From Candidatus Omnitrophota bacterium (GTDB lineage: Bacteria; Omnitrophota; Gorgyraeia; Gygaellales; Profunditerraquicolaceae), in assembly GCA_030691865.1 (NCBI GenBank), contig JAUYDL010000077.1:1-14951 (forward strand): DNA of 14,951 bases, written 5' to 3'. Numbering within the stretch: position 1 is the first letter of the stretch; each line of letters starts with the position of its first letter. This document shows positions 7,290 through 14,920 of the stretch, in pieces. Made by a program: the position numbers and the translations under genes. A model generated the notes under the pieces. That model did no database searches and was not told the DNA's origin. It was given only the letters and a program-made list of their open reading frames with translations.

Positions 7290-8075
7290 TTAAGGAAAAA
7301 TAAAATAAAACAGCGCGGTAATGAAGCAATCCGCGGCAATAATCATCAGGAAACTAAAGACTACTGAACGCATAGTGGCCTTGCCTACCCCCACTGCTCC
7401 GCCTTGGACATTAAAACCTTCATAGCAACTTACTAAGGCAATCACCATGCCAAAAATCCAAGCTTTAAATAATCCCGTGAATAAATCTTTATAAAACAGA
7501 GCAGAAAAAGTCATATTCATATACATACTGCTGGTAGTCCCCAATTTTACTACACAGATAAGATAACTTCCCAATATGCCGATAATATTGGCATATAATG
7601 TAAGCAAAGGAAGCATAATACTTAGAGCTACGAAACGCGGCACGACCAGATACTTTACAGGATTAGTGGCCAGAGTTTCTAAGGCATCAATCTGCTCGGT
7701 AACCTGCATCGAGCCTAACTCCGCGGGATTAGCAGCCCCGACTCTTCCGGCAACGATCAAAGCAGTAACTACCGGGCCTAATTCACGCACTATAGCTAAA
7801 GCTACTAAACTTGCGATATACATCTCCGAGCCGATGCGCTGCATAAAATAACCGAACTGCAAGGCAAAAATAAAACCAATGAACAAAGCCACCACCGAAA
7901 CAATGGGAAGGCTATCATAGCCGGCTTTCCTGCACTGCTCAACAATATGGCCGTATTTATAAGGCGGCTTAAATGTTTGATACACCGTCTGCGCCGTTAA
8001 ACTGGCTAACCCGCCGAAAAAATACATAAAAGAAAGTATCTTACGGCCAAGGTCCATAAAAAATAGAGTAAACAT
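7290..8075 (-). CDS. mlaE: MlaE-like ABC transporter permease (phospholipid transport)
   Basis: MlaE is the inner-membrane permease of the MlaFED complex. The 261-residue protein has an amphipathic N-terminal region and about five hydrophobic segments. The family hallmark runs RELGPVVTALIVAGRVGAA, then ELGSMQVTEQIDALETLATNPVKYLVVPR at about residues 100-145. A Pro in GAANPAELG, where Ala or Ile is common, is a small deviation. The ending (GVGKATMRSVV...DCFITALFYFIF) is typical. Its ATG shares one base with the clpC stop (TAATG), so translation may depend on ribosomes finishing clpC. No clear ribosome binding site is seen. A second Met at residue 7 is a less likely start. Confidence 0.95.
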   Translation of the reverse strand: MFTLFFMDLGRKILSFMYFFGGLASLTAQTVYQTFKPPYKYGHIVEQCRKAGYDSLPIVSVVALFIGFIFALQFGYFMQRIGSEMYIASLVALAIVRELGPVVTALIVAGRVGAANPAELGSMQVTEQIDALETLATNPVKYLVVPRFVALSIMLPLLTLYANIIGILGSYLICVVKLGTTSSMYMNMTFSALFYKDLFTGLFKAWIFGMVIALVSCYEGFNVQGGAVGVGKATMRSVVFSFLMIIAADCFITALFYFIFP

Positions 8076-10495
8076 TATTCAAAAATAAGCTCTTCGTTCT
8101 TACGCGTTACTTTAATCGAAGAGCCCTCCTTATATTTCTTGGAAATAATCTCACTGGCGAGTGAATCTTCCAGGAATCTTTGGATAGTTCTTTTTAAGGG
8201 CCGAGCGCCGAAAACCGGGTCAAATCCTTTTTCAATTAAAAGATCCTTGGCCTCCTGGCTGACCTCGAGGTAAATCTTTTGTTCTTTCAGGCGGCCGATC
8301 ACATAACCAATTTCAATATCAATGATTTTACTCAGATCCTCCCTGATTAATTGCCTAAAGACAATAATATCATCGATACGATTTAAAAACTCCGGTTTAA
8401 AGGCATGCTTAACTTCTTCCAGCAATTTATCTTTCATATCCTGGTAAGTGCCTTCTTCTTTTTGCGACTTAAAACCCAGTGAACCGGTCTTGCGGATCAA
8501 TTCTGCGCCGACATTAGAGGTCATAATAATAATGGTATTCTTAAAGTTCACCTTGCGGCCAAAGCTATCGGTAAGCCGGCCTTCTTCAAAAACCTGCAGT
8601 AGTAAATTAAAAACATCCGGATGCGCTTTTTCAATCTCATCCAGAAGTATAACCGCATAAGGCCTGCGGCGTACGATCTCGGTAAGCTGGCCGCCCTCTT
8701 CATACCCCACATATCCCGGAGGAGCGCCAATCAGCCGCGAAACATTAAACTTCTCCATATACTCTGACATATCCAGCTGCAACAATGCCTCCTCGTCGCC
8801 GAACATAAACTCCGCCAATGCCCGGGCCAGCAGGGATTTGCCGACACCGGTTGGACCCAAAAATATAAATGAACCTATAGGCCGTTTAGGATCTTTAATC
8901 CCGGCCCGCGATCGCCTCACCGCATGGGCAATGGCCTCAATCGCTTCATTCTGTCCTACCACGCGCTTATGCAGCTCCTCTTCAATCTTAAGCAGCTTCT
9001 CACTTTCTTTCTCTTCTAATCTAAAAACAGGAATCCCCGTCCACTGCGCTAAAATTTTAGCAATATCCTCAGCGGTTACCTCCGGACGCATTTTATCTTT
9101 GGCCTGGCTCCACTCTTTATTTAACCGCTCTAGCTCCTGACGAACGGAGCGCTCTTGATCCCTTAAAGAAGCGGCTTTTTCAAAATCCTGACTCTTAATA
9201 TAAGATTCTTTTTCTTTTCTTAAGGACTCCACATTGGCCTCAATACTCTTGATATTTTCCGGAACAATCAGAACATTTAAACGGCTCCGAGAGCCGGCTT
9301 CATCAATTAAATCAATCGCCTTATCCGGCATAAACCTTCCGGTGATATAGCGGTCGCTTAATACTGCCGCCGCCTGTAACGCTTCATCTTTAAAAGTAAC
9401 CCGGTGGTGCGCTTCGTATCTATCGCGCAGGCCTTTTAAAATTTCGATCGTCTGTTCGACAGTTGGCGGCTCAACCATAATCGTCTGAAAACGGCGCTCT
9501 AATGCCGCGTCTTTCTCAATATATTTGCGGTATTCATTCATGGTTGTGGCGCCGATACATTGCATCTCCCCGCGGGAAAGCGCAGGCTTCATAATATTAG
9601 AGGCATCAATCGCGCCTTCGGCAGCGCCTGCCCCCACTAAGGTATGTAACTCATCAATAAAAATAATTACATCCTGAGAACGTTTAATCTCCTCCATAAT
9701 CGCTTTAATTCTTTCCTCAAACTGGCCGCGGTATTTAGTCCCGGCAACCATCAAGGCTAAATCTAGGACAACAATCCGTTTTCCTCTTAAAACTTCCGGA
9801 ATATTGCCGGCGATAATTAACTGCGCTAATCCTTCCACAATCGCAGTTTTACCTACTCCGGCTTCCCCTAAAAGCACCGGATTATTTTTAGTGCGTCGGC
9901 TTAAAATTTGAACTACCCGCTCAATCTCCTGCGTGCGGCCAATTACCGGATCCAATTTATTTTCACGAGCCAACGCCGTAAGATCCCTGCCAAAAGCATC
10001 CAGGGCCGGAGTCCTGGATTTTGTGGCTTGGCCCCCTTGCGGGCTCATCCCCGGTAAAGCCGAACCCAAAAGGCTCATCACCTCATTACGCACAGAATTT
10101 AAATCCATGCCCAAATTTAACAATACCTGCGAGGCAATACCTTCCCCTTCGCGGATAAGCCCAAGCAAAAGATGCTCCGTACCGATATAATTATGCCCCA
10201 GGGAACGCGCTTCCTCCGCCGCCAGCTCTAAAGCTTTTTTGGCGCGAGGGGTAAAAGGAATGTCCCCGATAATCTGAGTAGTTGGCCCGGGCTGTACTAA
10301 TTTTTCAATCTCCAGCCTGATATTTTCAAGTGAAACCTCCAGCTTCTGCAATACCGCAGCCGCCACCCCTTCTCCTTCCCGAATTAACCCCAAGAGTATA
10401 TGCTCAGTGCCGATATAATCATGATTAAAACGCCTGGCCTCTTCCTTAGCTAAAATAATTACTTTTCTTGCCCTCTCCGTAAAACGATTAAACAT
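8075..10495 (-). CDS. clpC: ATP-dependent Clp protease ATP-binding subunit ClpC
   Basis: ClpC is a hexameric AAA+ unfoldase that feeds proteins into ClpP. The 806-residue protein begins with a double Clp N-domain (about 1-145) containing two GTEH(I/L)LLGLIREGEG repeats. AAA1 has Walker A GEAGVGKT 210-217 and Walker B ending Asp281-Glu282. The middle domain with a UVR-like motif spans about 415-460. AAA2 has Walker A GPTGVGKS 547-554 and Walker B Asp619-Glu620. The LGF loop at 673-675 fits ClpP docking. Glu31 and Glu107 match B. subtilis Glu32 and Glu106, which bind phosphoarginine tags, in line with mcsA and mcsB immediately upstream. AGAGGAG five bases before the ATG is a good ribosome binding site, 15 bases after mcsB. 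No clpP or ctsR is in the window. Confidence 0.98.
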   Translation of the reverse strand: MFNRFTERARKVIILAKEEARRFNHDYIGTEHILLGLIREGEGVAAAVLQKLEVSLENIRLEIEKLVQPGPTTQIIGDIPFTPRAKKALELAAEEARSLGHNYIGTEHLLLGLIREGEGIASQVLLNLGMDLNSVRNEVMSLLGSALPGMSPQGGQATKSRTPALDAFGRDLTALARENKLDPVIGRTQEIERVVQILSRRTKNNPVLLGEAGVGKTAIVEGLAQLIIAGNIPEVLRGKRIVVLDLALMVAGTKYRGQFEERIKAIMEEIKRSQDVIIFIDELHTLVGAGAAEGAIDASNIMKPALSRGEMQCIGATTMNEYRKYIEKDAALERRFQTIMVEPPTVEQTIEILKGLRDRYEAHHRVTFKDEALQAAAVLSDRYITGRFMPDKAIDLIDEAGSRSRLNVLIVPENIKSIEANVESLRKEKESYIKSQDFEKAASLRDQERSVRQELERLNKEWSQAKDKMRPEVTAEDIAKILAQWTGIPVFRLEEKESEKLLKIEEELHKRVVGQNEAIEAIAHAVRRSRAGIKDPKRPIGSFIFLGPTGVGKSLLARALAEFMFGDEEALLQLDMSEYMEKFNVSRLIGAPPGYVGYEEGGQLTEIVRRRPYAVILLDEIEKAHPDVFNLLLQVFEEGRLTDSFGRKVNFKNTIIIMTSNVGAELIRKTGSLGFKSQKEEGTYQDMKDKLLEEVKHAFKPEFLNRIDDIIVFRQLIREDLSKIIDIEIGYVIGRLKEQKIYLEVSQEAKDLLIEKGFDPVFGARPLKRTIQRFLEDSLASEIISKKYKEGSSIKVTRKNEELIFE

Positions 10496-10510
10496 GGTTT
10501 CTCCTCTAGA

Positions 10511-11563
10511 TTATAATAAGTTAAGTTTCTTGCGAATCAACTCCGCCCTTTTTAAATCCCTCTGATCTGATGAAAGTTTTACATTCTCCAGCTTCTGCAA
10601 ATGCGCCGGTTGAGTAATGATAAAAAGTTCATTAATCGTGCGCCGGTCGATATCTTTGACCATGCCCAGATCACTTCCTAATCTAACCATTGATAACAAT
10701 TCAATCGTCTCCTGACTGGTAATAATCCGGGCACTTTTTAAAATACCCAGGGAACGATTAATCCTGTCCTCTAAGACCTCTTTTCTTTTAGTCAGCATAA
10801 TCTCTCTGGCCTGCGTCTCCTGCTCGATAATCCGACGGATAAGGCCATTAATATTTTCGATAATTTCGGTTTCACTGTGGCCTAAAGAAACTTGATTAGA
10901 AATCTGAAAAAAATTACCGCTGGCCTGCGTCCCTTCACCGTAAAGCCCGCGCGTAGTAAAACTTAATTTGGCGATAGCGGCCAATACCCGCTCGATCTGC
11001 CGGCTCATTACCAATGCCGGTAAATGCAGCATCACTGAACCGCGCATACCCGTGCCGGTGTTAGTCGGGCAAGCGGTAAGATAACCAAAGTCCGCCAGAT
11101 ACGCGTAATCCAACAGCTTAGCTAAAGCATCATCGATACCATTGATAATCTCCCAGGCCTCGAAAAGATTAAAACCTGACTGCATAAGTTGAATACGTAA
11201 ATGATCCTCTTCATTGATCATTACGGCGATATTTTCTTCATCATTAACCAACACCGCTTTCTGCTCTGTTTTCTGAGTATGCTCAATAGACATCAGATGT
11301 CTTTCGACTAAAAACTGCCTATCAATACTGTCTAAATTTGCCAAGACAAAAAGCGTAGAATTCTTAAGTAACTCCACTTTTTCCATTGCCTGGCTGCTCT
11401 TTTCCAGGACCGCATTTAACTGCGCCTTAGATGCCCAATGCGGGAAAGGAAATTTATTGAGATTTCTGGCCAGGCGTATCCTGCTGGAGATAACCACATC
11501 CGAATGCGGGCCTGTCCCCTTGAGCCATTCACTGGTATGATTGATTAAATCATTAATCTGCAT
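10511..11563 (-). CDS. mcsB: protein-arginine kinase McsB
   Basis: McsB phosphorylates arginine side chains, and in Bacillus this marks proteins for ClpCP. From the ATG at 11563 it is 350 residues, the usual size. It shows the ATP:guanido phosphotransferase fold: SSRIRLARNL at 26-35, NEEDHLRIQ at 117-125, CPTNTGTGMRGSVMLHLP with catalytic Cys165, and EGTQASGNFFQISNQVSLG at about 210-228. The C-terminal RDLKRA at 335-340 matches the RDxxRA motif of the allosteric phosphoarginine pocket of Bacillus-type McsB, which argues against a metabolic creatine or arginine kinase. An open frame extends upstream to 11632 inside mcsA, but the 11563 start matches the family. It follows mcsA by four bases with only a weak A/G-rich ribosome binding site. 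Confidence 0.96.
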   Translation of the reverse strand: MQINDLINHTSEWLKGTGPHSDVVISSRIRLARNLNKFPFPHWASKAQLNAVLEKSSQAMEKVELLKNSTLFVLANLDSIDRQFLVERHLMSIEHTQKTEQKAVLVNDEENIAVMINEEDHLRIQLMQSGFNLFEAWEIINGIDDALAKLLDYAYLADFGYLTACPTNTGTGMRGSVMLHLPALVMSRQIERVLAAIAKLSFTTRGLYGEGTQASGNFFQISNQVSLGHSETEIIENINGLIRRIIEQETQAREIMLTKRKEVLEDRINRSLGILKSARIITSQETIELLSMVRLGSDLGMVKDIDRRTINELFIITQPAHLQKLENVKLSSDQRDLKRAELIRKKLNLL

Positions 11564-11567
11564 ATTA

Positions 11568-12080
11568 TTATTCTTTTTCCTTTTTGGCTTCCATTTCCTT
11601 GATCTTATCACGCAGGCGCGCTGCCTCTTCAAAAGCCTCTTGCTGAATGGCTTTTTGCAATTGGTTTTTTAATTCTTGCAAGCCGGCTTTCGTTTTATAA
11701 AGCTTAGTGGGAGCTTTTGTCTTAGCCGGGTTTTTACCAATATGCTGATTTGAGCCGTGTATACGTTTTAACAAAGGCGCCAGATATTTACGAAAAACAT
11801 TAAAACACTCCCCGCAACCCATCCGGCCGATTTTCTTAAAATCCGCGTAGGTTAAGCCGCAGCTGGGACATTTAATCGTAACCACCTCTTCTTCTTTACT
11901 GGAGGGCTTCTCGAAATTCGCCATACTCCCCAACAGATCACTTAAACCAAACTGCTGCTCCATGGCCGCACTCTTATGTCTGGCGCAGTCTTCACATAAA
12001 TGCAACTCATTCATCTGTTCATCAATGATCTCAGTCAAATGCACGGTTGCCGGATTTTTACCGCAAATATCGCAAAGCAT
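11568..12080 (-). CDS. mcsA: McsA: zinc-finger and UVR-motif activator of McsB
   Basis: McsA is the partner that activates the arginine kinase McsB and, in Bacillus, also acts on CtsR and ClpC. The 170-residue protein has four paired cysteines of CxxC type: Cys3/Cys6, Cys29/Cys32, Cys71/Cys74 and Cys89/Cys92. They should form two zinc sites. A UVR (UvrB/UvrC-like) helical hairpin with EAFEEAARLRDKI follows near the C-terminus, about residues 133-168. A Lys-rich linker joins the two parts. The gene starts one base after the ilvE stop and ends four bases before mcsB. The ribosome binding site is poor (GGAG about 13 bases upstream), suggesting coupling to ilvE. In Firmicutes ctsR would precede this gene, but here ilvE does. 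Confidence 0.94.
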   Translation of the reverse strand: MLCDICGKNPATVHLTEIIDEQMNELHLCEDCARHKSAAMEQQFGLSDLLGSMANFEKPSSKEEEVVTIKCPSCGLTYADFKKIGRMGCGECFNVFRKYLAPLLKRIHGSNQHIGKNPAKTKAPTKLYKTKAGLQELKNQLQKAIQQEAFEEAARLRDKIKEMEAKKEKE

Positions 12081-12081
12081 A

Positions 12082-12951
12082 TTAATATTTTACTCCGTCT
12101 TTAGCGGTTAACTCTTTAAATTTCTTCATCAGGCTCAAGGTAAGCTTCCCCGGTTTGCCCTGACCAATAACCCGGCCATCCACCTTGACTACGGGAATAA
12201 CCTCGGCTGCGGTGCCGGTAAGAAAACACTCATCCGAAATGTAAACTTCATGACGCGTAATTACATGTTCGTGCGCCGAGATCTTATTCTTACGGGCAAT
12301 CTCCAGGATAGAATCGCGGGTAATCCCGCGTAAGGTCCCCATGCACTGCGGAGGAGTATAAAGATGCCCATTTTTTACCACAAAAATATTATCCCCGGTG
12401 CACTCCGCCACATACCCCAGAGAATCCAGCATGATTGCTTCATCGCACCCGGCATTGGCTGCCTCAATTTTAGCCAGAATATTATTTAAATAATTCAAAG
12501 ACTTAATCTGAGGATTAAGCGCTTCCGGTAAATTACGCACCGTAGGCACGGTAACAATCACCAGGCCCTGGCGATAAAGTTTCTCCGGATACAAAGCCAT
12601 TTTATCAGCAATAATAATAATTACCGAGCCCTGATCGCATTTACGCGGATCAAGCCCCAAATCACCTATTCCACGAGTAACCACCAGGCGGATATAAGCA
12701 TTGTCTAATTTATTGGCCTTAAGCGTCGAAAGGACTGCCTTAATTAGCTGCTCTTTAGTCAGAGGAATCTTTAACATAATACTATGGGCAGATTCGAAAA
12801 GCCGGTCAATATGTTCATTTAATTTAAACACGCGGCAATTATAGGAACGGATTCCTTCAAAAACTCCGTCGCCATAAAGCAGGCCATGGTCAAACACAGA
12901 AACTTTTGCATTATCCTTATCATAAAATTTTCCGTTAATGTAAATCTTCAT
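12082..12951 (-). CDS. ilvE: branched-chain amino acid aminotransferase
   Basis: This PLP-dependent class IV aminotransferase catalyses the final step of Val, Leu and Ile synthesis, or the first of their breakdown. From the ATG at 12951 it is 289 residues. VFDHGLLYGDGVFEGIR at 19-35 is the BCAT hallmark, where D-amino-acid transaminases have a different block. Lys150 in NPQIKSLNYLNN is the PLP Schiff-base lysine. ECTGDNIF at 183-190, LRGITRDSILEIA at 207-219 and LTGTAAEV at 244-251 complete the cofactor and substrate pocket. A GTG at 12981 is open in frame, but AAGGAGG four bases before 12951 supports the ATG. It is the only amino-acid biosynthesis gene in the upstream half and sits directly before mcsA. 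Confidence 0.93.
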   Translation of the reverse strand: MKIYINGKFYDKDNAKVSVFDHGLLYGDGVFEGIRSYNCRVFKLNEHIDRLFESAHSIMLKIPLTKEQLIKAVLSTLKANKLDNAYIRLVVTRGIGDLGLDPRKCDQGSVIIIIADKMALYPEKLYRQGLVIVTVPTVRNLPEALNPQIKSLNYLNNILAKIEAANAGCDEAIMLDSLGYVAECTGDNIFVVKNGHLYTPPQCMGTLRGITRDSILEIARKNKISAHEHVITRHEVYISDECFLTGTAAEVIPVVKVDGRVIGQGKPGKLTLSLMKKFKELTAKDGVKY

Positions 12952-12955
12952 CTTT

Positions 12956-12962
12956 CCTCCTT
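12956..12962 (-). promoter_or_regulatory. ribosome binding site of ilvE
   Basis: AAGGAGG lies four bases before the ATG at 12951. It decides that start over the in-frame GTG at 12981, which would place the motif inside the coding region. Confidence 0.7.
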
Positions 12963-12967
12963 CCCTC

Positions 12968-13010
12968 TTGTGTACGGACACAACACCCGCGCAACACCTA
13001 TTAGCGCGGG
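12968..13010 (-). repeat. two adjacent hairpins in the lolD-ilvE gap
   Basis: CCCGCGC at 12986-12992 pairs with GCGCGGG at 13004-13010 across an 11-base loop. TTGTGT at 12968-12973 pairs with ACACAA at 12978-12983 around a four-base loop. Both are perfect and lie in the 63-base gap between the lolD stop and the ilvE ATG. No U-run follows the GC-rich stem, so it is not a canonical terminator. They may stabilise or process the transcript, or mark an operon boundary. Confidence 0.6.
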
Positions 13011-13014
13011 GCGC

Positions 13015-13695
13015 CTAATGTAAAATAAGCCCATCCTTCAGATGAATAATTCTTCCGGCGCCACAGGCAATATCCTGATTATGAGTAACCATGACAATGG
13101 TAATCTTTTGGTTTTGATTAAGCTCAATTAAAAGCTGCAGGATTTTTTTGCCGTTTTCCGAATCCAAATTACCGGTGGGTTCATCACAGAGCAAAAGCTG
13201 TGGATGATTAATCAATGCCCGGGCAATGGCCACTCTCTGCTGCTCCCCACCGCTTAAAGCGCTTGGCCGGTGTTTAAGCCTAGCGGATAATCCCAATCTT
13301 TCTAAAAGCCCTAGAGCTACAGTTAAACTTTTTTTTCTTTCCCACCATGATTTTAAAATTCCCGGTAATAAAACATTTTCCAAAGCATTTAATTCCGGTA
13401 AAAGATGAAAAAACTGAAAAACAAAACCTATTTCTTTATTGCGAAAAGAAGAACGCCTATTTTCATCTATTGCGTAGATATCCGCTCCCTGGAAATAAAC
13501 TTTGCCAAAAGTTGGATTATCCAAGCCGCCTAAAATATGCAAAAGCGTGGACTTACCCGCGCCGCTTGGCCCCTGGATTACTAAAAATTCACCCGCAGAA
13601 ACAGTAAAATTTATATCTTTTAATACCTCAAGATTATTTAAGTTATCGCGGTAACTTTTACAAATCGAACTGGCTTTTATTATTTCTTCACTCAT
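13015..13695 (-). CDS. lolD: LolD-like ABC transporter ATPase (lipoprotein release)
   Basis: LolD is the cytoplasmic ATPase of the LolCDE machine that extracts outer-membrane lipoproteins from the inner membrane. The 226-residue protein has Walker A GPSGAGKST at 42-50, Q-loop Gln93 (VFQFFHLLPELNALENV), signature LSGGEQQ at 146-152, Walker B LLLCDEP at 166-172 and an H-loop in MVTHN. This is the MacB/LolD/FtsE-type pattern. Its start overlaps the end of the permease gene by eight bases, so the two are almost certainly partners. The permease has the LolC/E layout, which favours LolD over MacB or FtsE. Confidence 0.94.
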   Translation of the reverse strand: MSEEIIKASSICKSYRDNLNNLEVLKDINFTVSAGEFLVIQGPSGAGKSTLLHILGGLDNPTFGKVYFQGADIYAIDENRRSSFRNKEIGFVFQFFHLLPELNALENVLLPGILKSWWERKKSLTVALGLLERLGLSARLKHRPSALSGGEQQRVAIARALINHPQLLLCDEPTGNLDSENGKKILQLLIELNQNQKITIVMVTHNQDIACGAGRIIHLKDGLILH

Positions 13696-14920
13696 GCCGG
13701 ACAGCCTCGCTGGGAATTATGCGGCTGGCATAATATGCCGGATAAATACTGGCCGCTAAAGTTATCACCAAAGCAGAGATTACAATCAGGGTTACGTCGC
13801 TAATATTAATATTCACCGGAATACGGTCAAAATAATAAATATCTTTAGGAATCAGGCTTCTGCCGATAATCTTAGATATAATATCTACCACCTTATCTAA
13901 TGAGAGCGCCAGGCTTATCCCGGCAGTTAGCCCCAAAAAAATCCCGGTGATACCAATGGCCATGCCTTGAAAAATAAAAATCTGCAAGATGCTCTTAGTC
14001 TTAGCCCCCACAGAACGTAAGATACCAATATCCTTAATCCGGCTCATTACCGACATGATTAAAGTGCTCACGATACCGAATGCCGCCACCACCGTCGTCA
14101 TGGTCACCACGATAAACATGACGATCTTCTCAAGTTTTAAAGCTTCGAGAAAATTCTTATTGGCATCTATCCAGGTGCGCACCTGATAGGGTCCAAAACC
14201 CGTTAACTCCCGATATAATTTCTCCTTGATATTCTCAACTTTATAAATATCCTGAACCTTAACGGCAATACCGCTTACTGCGCCGGGCATTTTGTAAAAA
14301 TCCTGCGCCCCCTGGATACTGGTCAGGACTAAGCTGGAATCATACAAGTACATTCCGCTATTAAAAATTCCTTTAACATAGAAATCAGTTTTAACTAAAG
14401 TAACCGGAGAAATCAGGCTCAGCGTGCCCCCCACCTCCAGCCCCAGGCGCAAAGCAAGTTCGCCGCCTAAAGCCACTTCATTACCCGCCAACTCATAGCT
14501 GCCTGATTTTAAATATTCATTAATCTTAGATGTTTCTGTTTGCAGCTTTGGGTCGATACCGCGCACCTGGACCCCAAAAATCGATTTCCCAGCCTTGACC
14601 ATGGCCTGGCCGTCAATAAAAGGAGACGCGCCGCCAATATAAGGAAAAGTTTTTAATTTGTCAATTACTCCGGCTGAATTCTTTGCGCCGTTATAAAACT
14701 CCAGCGACAGATGGGCATTAGTACCCACCATTTTATCCTCGAGGAACCGGTCAAACCCGCTCATCACCGAAATCACCACGATTAAGACCATTACCCCAAT
14801 CGCAATCCCGACTATAGAGATTAACGCAGTAATCGAGATAATTTTTTCTTTTTTACCTGCCCTCAGGAATCTCTGGCTAATCCATAATTCTGAAAAAATA
14901 TCAAACTTTATCCTCTTCAT
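13688..14920 (-). CDS. LolC/LolE-family lipoprotein-releasing permease
   Basis: This is the inner-membrane permease that passes outer-membrane lipoproteins to the periplasmic carrier. The 410-residue length and layout match LolC/LolE. A cytoplasmic start (ELWISQRFLRAGKKEKIISI) leads into a membrane segment at about 28-52. A large periplasmic domain spans about 55-262, and three membrane segments at about 265-290, 310-340 and 374-396 follow. The ending YPAYYASRIIPSEAVRHE is typical of the family. Only one permease gene accompanies lolD here, so the complex may use two copies of one subunit, or the second gene lies elsewhere. For this reason LolC and LolE are not distinguished. The start codon lies inside the lysS tail, with no recognisable ribosome binding site and an in-frame stop nine codons upstream. 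Confidence 0.92.
   Translation of the reverse strand: MKRIKFDIFSELWISQRFLRAGKKEKIISITALISIVGIAIGVMVLIVVISVMSGFDRFLEDKMVGTNAHLSLEFYNGAKNSAGVIDKLKTFPYIGGASPFIDGQAMVKAGKSIFGVQVRGIDPKLQTETSKINEYLKSGSYELAGNEVALGGELALRLGLEVGGTLSLISPVTLVKTDFYVKGIFNSGMYLYDSSLVLTSIQGAQDFYKMPGAVSGIAVKVQDIYKVENIKEKLYRELTGFGPYQVRTWIDANKNFLEALKLEKIVMFIVVTMTTVVAAFGIVSTLIMSVMSRIKDIGILRSVGAKTKSILQIFIFQGMAIGITGIFLGLTAGISLALSLDKVVDIISKIIGRSLIPKDIYYFDRIPVNINISDVTLIVISALVITLAASIYPAYYASRIIPSEAVRHE

Noticed and set aside
8838..9140. 100-codon plus-strand open frame (and others opposite clpC, mlaE and radA)
   Set aside because: Antisense shadows of strongly conserved genes, with no plausible protein features of their own.
10510..10540. 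TATAAT just upstream of clpC as a promoter
   Set aside because: The only TTGA-like -35 is at an overlong 19-base spacing. Transcription would start between the ribosome binding site and the ATG. The motif is also made of the mcsB stop region, so it is probably chance.
11564..11632. 23-codon N-terminal extension of McsB
   Set aside because: It overlaps the end of mcsA in another frame, is very basic, and has no match to the McsB N-terminus. The family begins near the Met at 11563.
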